A stretch of 64,000 nt of DNA, from NCBI GenBank assembly GCA_965203305.1, contig OZ241874.1, positions 2,914,001-2,978,000 of the forward strand, written 5' to 3'. Shown here piece by piece: positions 9,888 through 18,681 of this stretch (within the stretch, counting starts at the first letter, position 1; each line of letters opens with the position of its first letter). Below the pieces are notes generated by a model. The model searched no databases and was not told the DNA's origin. It saw only the letters and a list, made by a program, of their open reading frames with translations. A program made the translations under genes and the position numbers. The DNA comes from Bin80 sp965203305. GTDB taxonomy: Bacteria; Bacteroidota; Rhodothermia; Rhodothermales; Bin80.

Positions 9888-11042
9888 ATGGAACGCGGTT
9901 TCATATTCGCACCTTTCTTCCTGTCCATTCTGTTCTTTGGATGTCAGCAGAGTGCACAGTCCCAGGAACAGGTATCCCCCGCGGAGCCGGCCATTTCCGT
10001 AGATCAGTCCATCACACTCAGCCGCCAGACTGCAATCACACGGGCTGTAGAAGCCGCAACGCCTGCCATTGTCAGTATCAATGTCATTGAGTTGCAGCAG
10101 GTGGTATATCAAGATCCCTTTGCAGATTTTTTGCAGGATCCCTTTTTCGGACAGTTCTTTTCCGAAAGACAGTCCAGAGTGATTGAACGGCGGGTACAGA
10201 ACCTGGGGAGTGGATTTCTGATATCACCGGATGGCTATATCGTAACAAATCATCATGTGGCCGGCAATGCCACCAAGGTTACGGTTTCGCTCACGGACGG
10301 ACAGACTCTGGAAGCAGAGCTGATTGGGGGCGACAAGGCGACCGACCTGGCACTTCTAAAGGTCTCTCCCGAACGCCCTCTCAAGTACTTGCGCTTTTCT
10401 GACTCTCAGGAACCCATTGTGGGAGAGTGGGCCATTGCCCTCGGCAATCCCTTTGGCCTCTTTGAAGCAGCGGCTCCCAGTGTTACCGTAGGAGTCGTCA
10501 GTGCCGCCAGGAGAGATCTGGGAAGTCAGGACGGGCGCATCTATCACGACATGATCCAAACAGATGCCGCAATCAACCGGGGGAACTCCGGTGGTCCGCT
10601 CATCAATGCACTTGGGGAGGTGATTGGCGTGAACTCTGCAATCTACAGCGAAAGCGGAGGATCCGTTGGACTCGGGTTCGCTGTTCCCGCTGCCAAGGCC
10701 CAGCGAATTATCAATGAACTGCGGGATACCGGCCAGGTAGATCGCTCCTATTACACTGGCATCAGCTTCGTTGCTGTCACTGCACGTATCGCCGAAGCAC
10801 TGGATCTGACGGACACCAGAGGGCTTCTGATTGCTGATGTAGACTCCGGCTCTCCCGCCGAAGAAGCCGGGCTCCTGCCATACGATCTGATTGTGTCTGT
10901 GGAAGGAGAGCAGATATCAAACCAGGATGACTATATTGCCCGAATCTTTGATTTCCGGCCCGGGGATATCGTTACCTATCATGTGCTGAGGGACAATCGG
11001 AGGGTGGAGTTACGTCTGCGAATTGGACGGCTGGAAAGCTGA
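9888..11042 (+). CDS. HtrA/Deg-type serine protease lipoprotein
   Basis: A trypsin-like envelope protease with one PDZ domain. The N terminus carries a lipoprotein signal (ILFFGC-QQ). The catalytic triad is visible as VTNHHVAG (His), ATDLALLKV (Asp) and NRGNSGGPL (Ser). The PDZ domain spans about residues 280-380 (GLLIADVDSGSPAEEAGLLPYD). With a single PDZ it resembles DegS or HhoA in layout more than DegP. It heads a run with the propeller lipoprotein and the ATPase downstream, with overlapping or nearly overlapping ends, suggesting one transcript. Confidence 0.93.
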   Translation: MERGFIFAPFFLSILFFGCQQSAQSQEQVSPAEPAISVDQSITLSRQTAITRAVEAATPAIVSINVIELQQVVYQDPFADFLQDPFFGQFFSERQSRVIERRVQNLGSGFLISPDGYIVTNHHVAGNATKVTVSLTDGQTLEAELIGGDKATDLALLKVSPERPLKYLRFSDSQEPIVGEWAIALGNPFGLFEAAAPSVTVGVVSAARRDLGSQDGRIYHDMIQTDAAINRGNSGGPLINALGEVIGVNSAIYSESGGSVGLGFAVPAAKAQRIINELRDTGQVDRSYYTGISFVAVTARIAEALDLTDTRGLLIADVDSGSPAEEAGLLPYDLIVSVEGEQISNQDDYIARIFDFRPGDIVTYHVLRDNRRVELRLRIGRLES

Positions 11043-11047
11043 CAGGT

Positions 11048-12079
11048 CTGTCTCATATTCGCTCTGCCTGTCTGCCCCTCGGCTTTTGCATCCTGTTGAC
11101 AGGGTGCTTCCCGTCATCCTGTCGGCGCATTGAATCCAGGGCAGTATCTCCGGCCGACTCTGTTTCCCGGGCAATTGCCGCAGATATCTCGCCTGACACA
11201 CTGGCACCCCCAACAGTTCTTGGCGAAATTCATCTGGAATACCCCCGAACCGTACTGTTCGGGAACGATGAGCGGATTTACGTGAGTGACACGAAGAATG
11301 GCCACATCCATGTCTTTGCACCACAAGGCAAACTTGAGTCTTCCTTCACACTTCCTGGCACCGAATTTCCCTACCTTGCCGGATGGCGATCCGACTCACT
11401 TATTGTCTTTGACCCGGAAGGCCGCAGGTTTCATCTTGTTGTTGACACATTGAGTGTCATGTCTGTAACTGCTGCAAAGACTCCCGAAAATTCATTGCAC
11501 TATGCACTGGCAAGCGGATCCCGGTTCTATCTCAAGGCAGTGACGCGGGATACAACCCATTTTCTGTGGACATTTGACCGGGCCGGAGCTCCGATCCATG
11601 AATCCGTGCTACACGGTTCTTCTTGGGAACACGCAGGGTTTCTGCGCCAATTTAACGGCAAGGTAGTGAGCCTGAGCGGATTTTACCCCTGGGCCCTGAA
11701 CTGGTCGGAAGACTTGTCGGATGGACCGGACACATTGCGCTGGCGCGGATTTGACTCCCCAATGCTACGACGTACCTATGTATTTGATCAGGGACAGGGA
11801 CGCGGGCCCCCTCTCATCACGAGTTCGGCCGCATTCGCAGGGGAGTTCTGGTTCGTACTTAACCAGCGGGCCGGCTGGCTTCGCGTGGATCTCTACGATA
11901 CCTCCGGTATGCTTCAGCATATACTGGTGGAGGCCAGTCCGGAATATCTCAAGGAATTTTACCCGATTGATCTCGCCGCACATCTGAATCTGGATGGAAC
12001 CTATCAACTGGCGATCGCACTGGTAGCACCAAAACCCTCTGTACGGGTGTACAAGTGGACACGCCCAAAACAACTATGA
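11048..12079 (+). CDS. 6-bladed beta-propeller lipoprotein, non-canonical start
   Basis: A predicted surface or periplasmic lipoprotein with NHL-like propeller repeats (IYVSDTKNGHIHVFAPQGKLE and similar blocks), close in style to the BF3164-like lipoproteins of Bacteroidota. The reading frame has no ATG, GTG or TTG that would include its signal peptide: the only TTG (11096) falls inside the lipobox LLTGC. In-frame upstream codons encode a fitting signal (RSACLPLGFCILLTGC), with CTG at 11048 or ATT at 11057 as possible starts. Translation may be coupled to the protease stop at 11042. It overlaps the ATPase start by ATGA. No ligand can be inferred. Confidence 0.72.
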   Translation: MSHIRSACLPLGFCILLTGCFPSSCRRIESRAVSPADSVSRAIAADISPDTLAPPTVLGEIHLEYPRTVLFGNDERIYVSDTKNGHIHVFAPQGKLESSFTLPGTEFPYLAGWRSDSLIVFDPEGRRFHLVVDTLSVMSVTAAKTPENSLHYALASGSRFYLKAVTRDTTHFLWTFDRAGAPIHESVLHGSSWEHAGFLRQFNGKVVSLSGFYPWALNWSEDLSDGPDTLRWRGFDSPMLRRTYVFDQGQGRGPPLITSSAAFAGEFWFVLNQRAGWLRVDLYDTSGMLQHILVEASPEYLKEFYPIDLAAHLNLDGTYQLAIALVAPKPSVRVYKWTRPKQL

Positions 12080-13578
12080 GCACCGTGAACATCAAACGCA
12101 AAGACATCAAGACACTCGGAGACTTGCGCTCCTTTTCCTGGAAAGTGGAATCCGTAAAGGATGAGTTACGACGGAACCTGCTGGAACGCCTTCGGAATGG
12201 AAAAGAAGTGTTTCCAGGAATTCTCGGCTATAACCAGAGTGTCATTCCGCAGCTCCAGAATGCGATTCTGAGCCGCCATGACATTCTCTTGCTCGGACTG
12301 CGAGGACAGGCAAAAAGCCGGATTCTGCGACTGATTCCCCTCCTCCTTGACGAATATATCCCTGTGGTCGCAGGCAGTGATCTCAATGACAATCCTTTTG
12401 CTCCCCTGTCAAAATATGCATGTGATCTCATCGCCAGCGAAGGAGATGATACGCCCATCAACTGGCTTCACCGGAGCGAACGGTACGCAGAAAAACTGGC
12501 AACGCCGGACACCTCTATTGCCGACCTGATAGGAGATATTGACCCCATAAAAGCAGCACACAATCGACTTACCTATGCAGATGAGGAGGTGATTCATTTT
12601 GGAATTATTCCGCGTACAAATCGCGGGGTATTCGCAATTAATGAACTCCCCGATCTGCAGGCACGAATACAGGTGGGACTGCTCAATATTCTGGAAGAGC
12701 AGGATATCCAGATTCGGGGATTTAATGTCCGGTTTCCTCTGGACCTGATGATGGTATTCAGTGCCAACCCGGAAGACTACACCAACCGGGGAAACATCAT
12801 CACTCCACTGAAAGACCGTATCGACTGCCAGGTTCTGACCCACTACCCCAGAGACCTTGGTATTGCGATGGAGATCACGAACCAGGAAGCCTGGCAGAAG
12901 CGGGGAGAGATTCAGGTGTCCATTCCGCAGTTCATTCGACAGATCATTGAAGTCATTGCCTTTGAGGCCCGTGCGAGCGAGTATGTGGACCAGAAATCAG
13001 GAGTGTCTGCACGGATGACCCGCTCTGCACTTGAGATGCTGATTGCCAATGCCGAACGCAGAGCCGCCCTTTACGGAAAATCACGAGTATCGGTGAGAGT
13101 CAGTGATCTCTACTGTGTGGAGTCAGCCATCACTGGCAAACTGGAGCTGGTGTATGAAGGAGAACAGGAAGGACCACAAAAAGTGGCCCGCCTTCTCACT
13201 GGAAAAGCTGTCCGCAAAGTGTTTGCCGAGTATTTTCCAGATCCAAACCAGAAAGGAAAAGAGCGGGAAGCCTACAATGCAATACTGGACTGGTTCGCTA
13301 AAGGCAAGACTCTGACACTGGATCCTGAACTGTCTGATACCGAATTCAGGAAACAGCTGGCGGCTGTTTCCGGGCTAGACAAGTTGATCAGCCGCCACCT
13401 CTCCGCCGCAGAAAAGCCCCCGGTAGCCAGGAAGGATGCCTGGATTCTCAAGGAATTCATCCTTGAGGGACTTCACCAGTCCTCCATGCTCGGCAAGGAC
13501 GAACAGACGTATTCCGACATGATGGGAAGCATGCTAGGCTCGCTGGATCTCGGGGAAGAGGAGGGCGACTTTGAATGA
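12076..13578 (+). CDS. Magnesium-chelatase/MoxR-like AAA+ ATPase
   Basis: A 500-residue AAA+ ATPase of the ChlI/MoxR branch. The Walker A is GLRGQAKS, and the Walker B position reads FAINELPDL with Asn-Glu instead of Asp-Glu, which I recall as normal for this branch. FSANPEDYTNRGNIITPLKDRID gives the sensor and arginine-finger region. The ATG at 12076 overlaps the previous stop (ATGA), so the earlier in-frame ATG at 12055 is rejected. Such ATPases normally work with a von Willebrand A-domain partner that remodels a target protein; no VWA gene follows here. The partner and substrate are unknown. Confidence 0.85.
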   Translation: MSTVNIKRKDIKTLGDLRSFSWKVESVKDELRRNLLERLRNGKEVFPGILGYNQSVIPQLQNAILSRHDILLLGLRGQAKSRILRLIPLLLDEYIPVVAGSDLNDNPFAPLSKYACDLIASEGDDTPINWLHRSERYAEKLATPDTSIADLIGDIDPIKAAHNRLTYADEEVIHFGIIPRTNRGVFAINELPDLQARIQVGLLNILEEQDIQIRGFNVRFPLDLMMVFSANPEDYTNRGNIITPLKDRIDCQVLTHYPRDLGIAMEITNQEAWQKRGEIQVSIPQFIRQIIEVIAFEARASEYVDQKSGVSARMTRSALEMLIANAERRAALYGKSRVSVRVSDLYCVESAITGKLELVYEGEQEGPQKVARLLTGKAVRKVFAEYFPDPNQKGKEREAYNAILDWFAKGKTLTLDPELSDTEFRKQLAAVSGLDKLISRHLSAAEKPPVARKDAWILKEFILEGLHQSSMLGKDEQTYSDMMGSMLGSLDLGEEEGDFE

Positions 13579-13648
13579 ATGCCATGCACATCCATGGAAA
13601 ATGCAGCCTTGCCCCAGTCCTGTATTGTTTCTGTCACTTCAGATGAAC

Positions 13649-13942
13649 TCATTTTGGAACGATTCGACCGTCTGGGGTAATCCTCTCATTCTCCGCAGGC
13701 GGTCGCCTTGGAAACGCGGAAATGGGAACCCGAAGATCACGGTCCTTGGGGACATAATGTGAATGATCTCCATGCGGGATTTCGGCATACTCACTGTCTC
13801 CAAAAGGATTCAGAACCCGCTGCATCACAAAGAACAGCAAAATGGCTGCCGTGATCAGACAAAATACACGAAACCACACCCGTCCTGAAGATACTTTTCT
13901 GGAATCTTGAGGAGCCTTTTCTGAGGAAAATGATGTCGTCAT
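13649..13942 (-). CDS. Small single-pass membrane protein with a His-rich DHSHYVP segment
   Basis: A 97-residue protein with one hydrophobic helix at about residues 28-48 and a polar C-terminal tail. The tail contains IPHGDHSHYVPKDRD and then PPAENERITPDGRIVPK, a spacing that looks conserved and could bind a metal. The ATG at 13942 is preferred over the longer frame to 14002, which would run into the receptor's upstream region. It converges with the ATPase gene and diverges from the TonB receptor. I do not recognise a characterised family. Confidence 0.6.
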   Translation of the reverse strand: MTTSFSSEKAPQDSRKVSSGRVWFRVFCLITAAILLFFVMQRVLNPFGDSEYAEIPHGDHSHYVPKDRDLRVPISAFPRRPPAENERITPDGRIVPK

Positions 13943-14082
13943 CTTCTCACTTTGAATCTTTTGCTGATACGGACAGAAAACTGAAACCACAGGAACACCC
14001 AAATGCCTTCATAGTTCCACAGCCATCTGTCCGGTGGTTTTCAGGCCGGTCCCTCAACCTTGACAAAAAAAAACGCTTGGCA

Positions 14083-16344
14083 ATGCGCCTCTTGTTCAGC
14101 CTGATTCTCCCCGTCTTCTTTTTAACTGCGCATGTTGCCCAAGCCCAGAATGCAGTTCTTCGGGGATTTGTCCGGGATGCCTCCGACGGACAGCCCATGC
14201 AGAGTGTCAATGTGATTCTGACGAATGACGGAGATGCCTTCATTGGTGCTGCAACTGATCGAGACGGGTTTTTTGCGCTGAGCGGAATCGTCCCAGGACG
14301 CTATTACCTGGTCGCTTCCTTCATTGGCTATATATCTCACCGGGACACACTGGATTTTGCCCCGAATGATATCAGGACGTACAACATTGAACTGCCTCTC
14401 TCCGAGGACCTGCTGGATGAACTTGTTGTGGAATCGGAGCGGGAAGGCTCTGGGGTAGCCGGCATAACTGGCGGACTCCAGTCCATTACTCCCCGCGAAA
14501 TTGCCCTGATTCCCTCCCCTGACATTTCCGGCGACTTGGCCAGCTATCTGGCAACATTGCCGGGAGTGGTTGCCAGTGGAGACCAGGGTGGCCAGCTGTT
14601 TATCCGCGGAGGAGAACCGACGCAGAACCAGGTTCTTCTGGACGGCATGACCGTATTTCAGCCGTTTCACCTGATTGGATTCTACTCTGCGTTTCCGTCC
14701 AGTATCCTGAATGTCACGGATGTATATGCGGGCGGATTTGGTCCCCGGTATGGCGGGCGACTCTCGTCTGTCATTGATATTGCGACACGCAATGGAAACA
14801 AGCGGCGGTTTGCTGGAGAGATCTCTGCTGCCCCCTTTATCAGTGCAGCACTGCTGGAAGGCCCGATTGTTTCGGGGCGGGTTTCTGCGCTGGTCTCTGG
14901 CAGATTTTCGGTAATTGATCAAGGAGCATCCCGCATTCTTGACCGTCCGCTTCCCTATGACTTCAATGACCAGTTCTTCAAGCTGCATGCTGACCTGTCC
15001 CAGAATAGCCAGGCATCCGTCAGTGGGATACGTTCCTATGACAGTGGCATTATCGGTACACTCAAAGACACTGATACCGAAGATACCCGAAACACCGTAG
15101 AGTGGATCAGCCAGGCCTATGGAGCACGTTATATACTGCTTCCAACACGTATTCCTGTTCAGGCGGAACTCCTCCTGTCCTACTCCTCTGTGGAAAATAC
15201 ATTCGGGCAGTCCCAGGAACCTTCCCGAAGCTCCGGTTCCAGCGAAATCAACCTTTCTGCCAATGTGACCCACTATAACCAGCGAATTGACATCTCATGG
15301 GGGCTTCTGGCACGTTTTGGCGAACTGAGCAGCGAGCTTGGCGGACTTTTTCAGAATGTGGCACAGGATACCGAGTTCATCAGCGAGGCCGGGGGGTATG
15401 TTCTCCTTGACCTGAAAGGACTTGAAGGATTGAGTTTTCAGCCGGGGGTTCGCATCTCATCCTTTCCAAGCAAGGGACGAAATTTTATAGAACCCCGCGT
15501 GCGCATGATCTATAATCTGGGAATCCACCAGTTTAGTGTAGCTGGCGGAATTTATCACCAGGAAATCGTCGGACTGACGGATCGTCGCGATGCCGGCGAT
15601 GTATTCACTGCCTGGACTACTTCCCCCTTCGGAAAAGTCCCCCGTGCAATTCACGGACTCGCTGGCTATCAGATTCGTCCTGCTTCCTGGTTACGGCTGG
15701 CCGCAGAAGGGTTCTACAAAGACATGAGCAACCTCTCCATTGCTGAATGGAGTTCTTTTCCACGATTCACCACACGATTGCAATCTGCAAACGGAAGTGT
15801 AATCGGAGTGGACGGCCGCATTGAGATCAACAGGGGGATCTTCTACGGATTTATAAACTACGGATATGCCAAAGTACGCTATCAAGCCCAGCAGTCCGAG
15901 ATTGAATACTGGTTTGGCAGCAGTGAATATGAATTTTCTCCACCTCACGACCGAAAGCATCAGCTAAATGCAGTGGGAAGCCTGACCTGGAAGAAATTTG
16001 TTCTGAATGTCCGCTGGCAGTATGGTTCCGGCCTTCCCTTCAGTCAGGCACTCGGATTTGACGAGTTTATTCTGCTCAACGGCCCCACCGATCCCTTTGA
16101 AGAGCATGGGGATACACGTGTTCTCTATACATATCCTTACGGAGGCCGATTGCCCTCCTACCATCGACTGGATATTTCCCTTGAGCGCACATTTGACATT
16201 TCGCGAAATACGGCTGTTTCCGTCATGGCCAGTGCCACGAATGCGTACGACCGGACCAATCTCTTTTACATTGATCTTTTCTCGCTGGAGAGACTGGACC
16301 AGCTCCCCCTTATCCCTGCGGTAGGCCTAAAACTCAAGTTTTAA
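14083..16344 (+). CDS. TonB-dependent outer-membrane receptor with carboxypeptidase-regulatory-like domain
   Basis: A SusC/CirA-like receptor of 753 residues. A signal peptide (MRLLFSLILPVFFLTAHVAQA) is followed by a CarboxypepD-regulatory-like domain (GFVRDASDGQPMQSVNV...), a plug domain (GGQLFIRGGEPTQNQVLLDGM, VTDVYAGGFGPRYGGRLSSVIDI) and a long beta-barrel ending in the aromatic VGLKLKF. The ATG at 14083 starts the signal peptide; the frame is open to 13930 but the extension is not credible. It is fused head to tail by TAATG with a DUF4249-like lipoprotein, a pairing usual in Bacteroidota. The ligand is unknown. Confidence 0.93.
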   Translation: MRLLFSLILPVFFLTAHVAQAQNAVLRGFVRDASDGQPMQSVNVILTNDGDAFIGAATDRDGFFALSGIVPGRYYLVASFIGYISHRDTLDFAPNDIRTYNIELPLSEDLLDELVVESEREGSGVAGITGGLQSITPREIALIPSPDISGDLASYLATLPGVVASGDQGGQLFIRGGEPTQNQVLLDGMTVFQPFHLIGFYSAFPSSILNVTDVYAGGFGPRYGGRLSSVIDIATRNGNKRRFAGEISAAPFISAALLEGPIVSGRVSALVSGRFSVIDQGASRILDRPLPYDFNDQFFKLHADLSQNSQASVSGIRSYDSGIIGTLKDTDTEDTRNTVEWISQAYGARYILLPTRIPVQAELLLSYSSVENTFGQSQEPSRSSGSSEINLSANVTHYNQRIDISWGLLARFGELSSELGGLFQNVAQDTEFISEAGGYVLLDLKGLEGLSFQPGVRISSFPSKGRNFIEPRVRMIYNLGIHQFSVAGGIYHQEIVGLTDRRDAGDVFTAWTTSPFGKVPRAIHGLAGYQIRPASWLRLAAEGFYKDMSNLSIAEWSSFPRFTTRLQSANGSVIGVDGRIEINRGIFYGFINYGYAKVRYQAQQSEIEYWFGSSEYEFSPPHDRKHQLNAVGSLTWKKFVLNVRWQYGSGLPFSQALGFDEFILLNGPTDPFEEHGDTRVLYTYPYGGRLPSYHRLDISLERTFDISRNTAVSVMASATNAYDRTNLFYIDLFSLERLDQLPLIPAVGLKLKF

Positions 16345-17285
16345 TGCGAAAAATTATCTTGCTTCTTCTGGCTACGGGAATGCTTGCGGCGTGTGAAGAT
16401 ACGGTATCGCCAATCATTGAATCCTCTCGCCAGTACACGCTCTTCGGCACTTTGGATATGGCGCAAGATTCCCAATTTGTGCGTGTCATTCCCATCCGGG
16501 AAAATCTGTCGGAAACGGGGGATGAGCTGGATGTACGCGTTCGGTCTATTGAGTCAGGAACGCAACAGGTGCTGAACTGGAGAGACTCCGTGCATACTTT
16601 CTCTGATGGACAGATTGGACATATATTCTTCGCTCCATTCCGCATTCGCCCGTCCGAGACGTACCGGATTGAGATTTTGCCGACGGATGGCGATCTGGTC
16701 ACAAGTGCCGAAACAACCGTTCCCAAAGAACCGGGAGTGGATATTCGGGAAGCAACTGTTGAGCGGATCTTGACGACACAGCTGAGTGTCCGGCAGAGGA
16801 TACTCTGGCGGGGAATCAGCTCGGCTCCGTTTGAAATTGAGCAGTGGTACAGATTTCTTTCTCTGGCTGACTTTACGTTCAAGGATTACAGGCTGAGTTA
16901 TGCCCCTCTGAACCGTGCACTTGAAGGGGAATCGGATGTGTGGGAAATAAACAAGGACCTGGTCCAGGACCGGGATACACTTGTGACAGAACTGGATCTG
17001 AACTCATTCTATCGTCTGGCGGGCGTTGCCCTCCGAATTACGGTGCTTGACGAAAATTTCGTCCCACCGGGCGGGGAGTTTGACCGGGAGACTCTGGCAC
17101 AGCCCGGAACTCTTTCCAATGTGGAGAATGGGTTTGGACTCTTGGGATCAGTTGGACGATTTTCTGCAGAATGGATCCTGCCGGATTCCATTGCTAGAGA
17201 GCTTGGATATCTGCCCTTGGGGGATGTGTCCAAGGAAACTGTCTGGGAAACCCCGCCGGGTACCTATGAGGTTGTGCATCAGTAA
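16344..17285 (+). CDS. DUF4249-like outer-membrane lipoprotein
   Basis: A 313-residue lipoprotein: the signal LLATGMLAAC-ED gives the acylated cysteine at residue 17. The rest is beta-rich with no catalytic motif. Its position directly behind a TonB receptor (start and stop share one base) and the CE-x-V...I early segment match DUF4249 proteins, which accompany such receptors much as SusD does. It is probably a surface subunit of the same uptake system. The family assignment is by layout and style, not by a diagnostic motif. Confidence 0.75.
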   Translation: MRKIILLLLATGMLAACEDTVSPIIESSRQYTLFGTLDMAQDSQFVRVIPIRENLSETGDELDVRVRSIESGTQQVLNWRDSVHTFSDGQIGHIFFAPFRIRPSETYRIEILPTDGDLVTSAETTVPKEPGVDIREATVERILTTQLSVRQRILWRGISSAPFEIEQWYRFLSLADFTFKDYRLSYAPLNRALEGESDVWEINKDLVQDRDTLVTELDLNSFYRLAGVALRITVLDENFVPPGGEFDRETLAQPGTLSNVENGFGLLGSVGRFSAEWILPDSIARELGYLPLGDVSKETVWETPPGTYEVVHQ

Positions 17286-17927
17286 AACCTCCCGAAAAAA
17301 TGATGATCATCTGTCTCCGGCATGATCAAGTATGTACTTCAGAGATTTTGAGGCACTTCCCCAAACCAGGCACCACACCACAAGGGATCTGGCTTGCTGT
17401 CCAACCGGATTGACTGTCTATTCCCGCTAGTTCTGGACTGGACGCGGAATATGCCCTGCAGGTCAGCCACGCAATGTGGGAACAGGAATTCTGTATAACG
17501 AGGCTCCTGCAAAAATACCCCTACGCCCGGCCTAATGGTATCCGTCCGAACGGGGGCAAGCAAGGGTTTGATTCCATTCTTCTCTAGCGCACGAGCTTCC
17601 TTGTTGTTTCCCAAGACTGGCACCATATCTGCAATTTCGCATACGAGCCGCGAAACGGAGGAGATCACTTCGAAAAAAATCAAGGTTCCATCCCTTACCC
17701 AGCCAGAGTTTGATGATCCCAAAAAATCTCTTTGCAGGCGGCTCTGGTGACATAAGGCAATGAAATGATCCAGCCCCGTCAAATGCCATCTGAATTCAGC
17801 TGGCAGGCTCTTCAGAAAGCTCCCGGAAAATTGATTCTCAGTATACTTCCACCGCGCTCCTTTTCAGCTGACAGAATCGGAAGGCGGTCCTTCGTATCTG
17901 TCTCATGCTCTCTTTTCGTTTTTTCGT
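17286..17927. other. Long gap with a doubtful leftward open frame (17339-17782)
   Basis: No gene is certain in these 642 bp. On the minus strand a 147-codon frame begins only with TTG, but its reading extends upstream without a stop as WKYTENQFSGSFLKSLPAEF and then FLGSSNSGWVRDGTLIFFEV, which reads like real protein. A stop follows further upstream and no ATG is available, so it may be the 3' part of a decayed gene. I cannot name a family. The promoter of the glycosyltransferase probably lies near 17890. Confidence 0.3.
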
Positions 17928-18668
17928 ATGCGTGTGCTCGTAATTATTCCTGCATTTAATGAAGCTTCGGCAATCGCCCAGGTGATTGGAGACATCCCAC
18001 AGGAATCTGTTACTGAAGTGATCGTTGTGAATAATGCATCTACAGACGCGACAGAGAAGAATGCATCCGGCGCAGGAGCAACTGTTTTGCATGAAGCCAG
18101 GCGCGGCTATGGGTATGCGTGCCTGCGTGGTCTTGCCTACGCATCGGGGGGAAACCCTGATGTGATTGTATTTCTTGACGGCGACTATTCAGATCATCCT
18201 GACGAGATGTCATCTCTGCTTGCTCCAATTAGGGAGGGGACACATGATCTTGTGATTGGCAGTCGGCTAAAAGGAGTCAGTGAACGCGGTGCTATCTTGC
18301 CTCAGGCACGCTGGGGGAATCGTCTGGCTTGCCTGTTGATGCGATGGATTTGGGGAGTGAAATACAGTGATCTGGGACCTTTCCGTGCCATCCGGTATCC
18401 ATCACTGATGCAACTGGATATGCGGGATACAACATTCGGCTGGACCATAGAGATGCAAATCAAGGCCCATCTTGCGGGACTGCGCATCACAGAGGTTCCT
18501 GTCTCTTACCGGAAACGTGTGGGCGTATCCAAAATTACCGGGACCGTCACGGGGACCGTAAAAGCATCCCTGAAAATTCTTGGAGTCATCTTCCGTTATG
18601 CAGTGACTTCACATTCCCTGCGCAAAAAGCTGCCTGCCTGCATAGCGGAAAGTTCAACTGAAAGGTGA
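17928..18668 (+). CDS. Family 2 glycosyltransferase (polyprenyl-phosphate type)
   Basis: A GT-A fold glycosyltransferase of 246 residues. It begins VLVIIPAFNEASAI, has the nucleotide-binding NNASTDAT, the DxD-like metal site FLDGDYSDHP and the LGPFRAIRY and TFGWTIEMQIKA blocks that mark the dolichol/undecaprenyl-phosphate sugar transferase branch. No C-terminal membrane helices like those of GtrB are obvious, though residues 200-230 are moderately hydrophobic. The sugar is unknown. Accessory DNA begins just downstream: the R-M gene starts 14 to 190 bp later, depending on which start is used. Confidence 0.88.
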   Translation: MRVLVIIPAFNEASAIAQVIGDIPQESVTEVIVVNNASTDATEKNASGAGATVLHEARRGYGYACLRGLAYASGGNPDVIVFLDGDYSDHPDEMSSLLAPIREGTHDLVIGSRLKGVSERGAILPQARWGNRLACLLMRWIWGVKYSDLGPFRAIRYPSLMQLDMRDTTFGWTIEMQIKAHLAGLRITEVPVSYRKRVGVSKITGTVTGTVKASLKILGVIFRYAVTSHSLRKKLPACIAESSTER

Positions 18669-18681
18669 TCTTCTTAGTGGA

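Noticed and set aside
14122..15273. A 383-codon leftward frame opposite the TonB receptor
   Set aside because: It is the shadow of the receptor's plug and barrel region and shows no domain.
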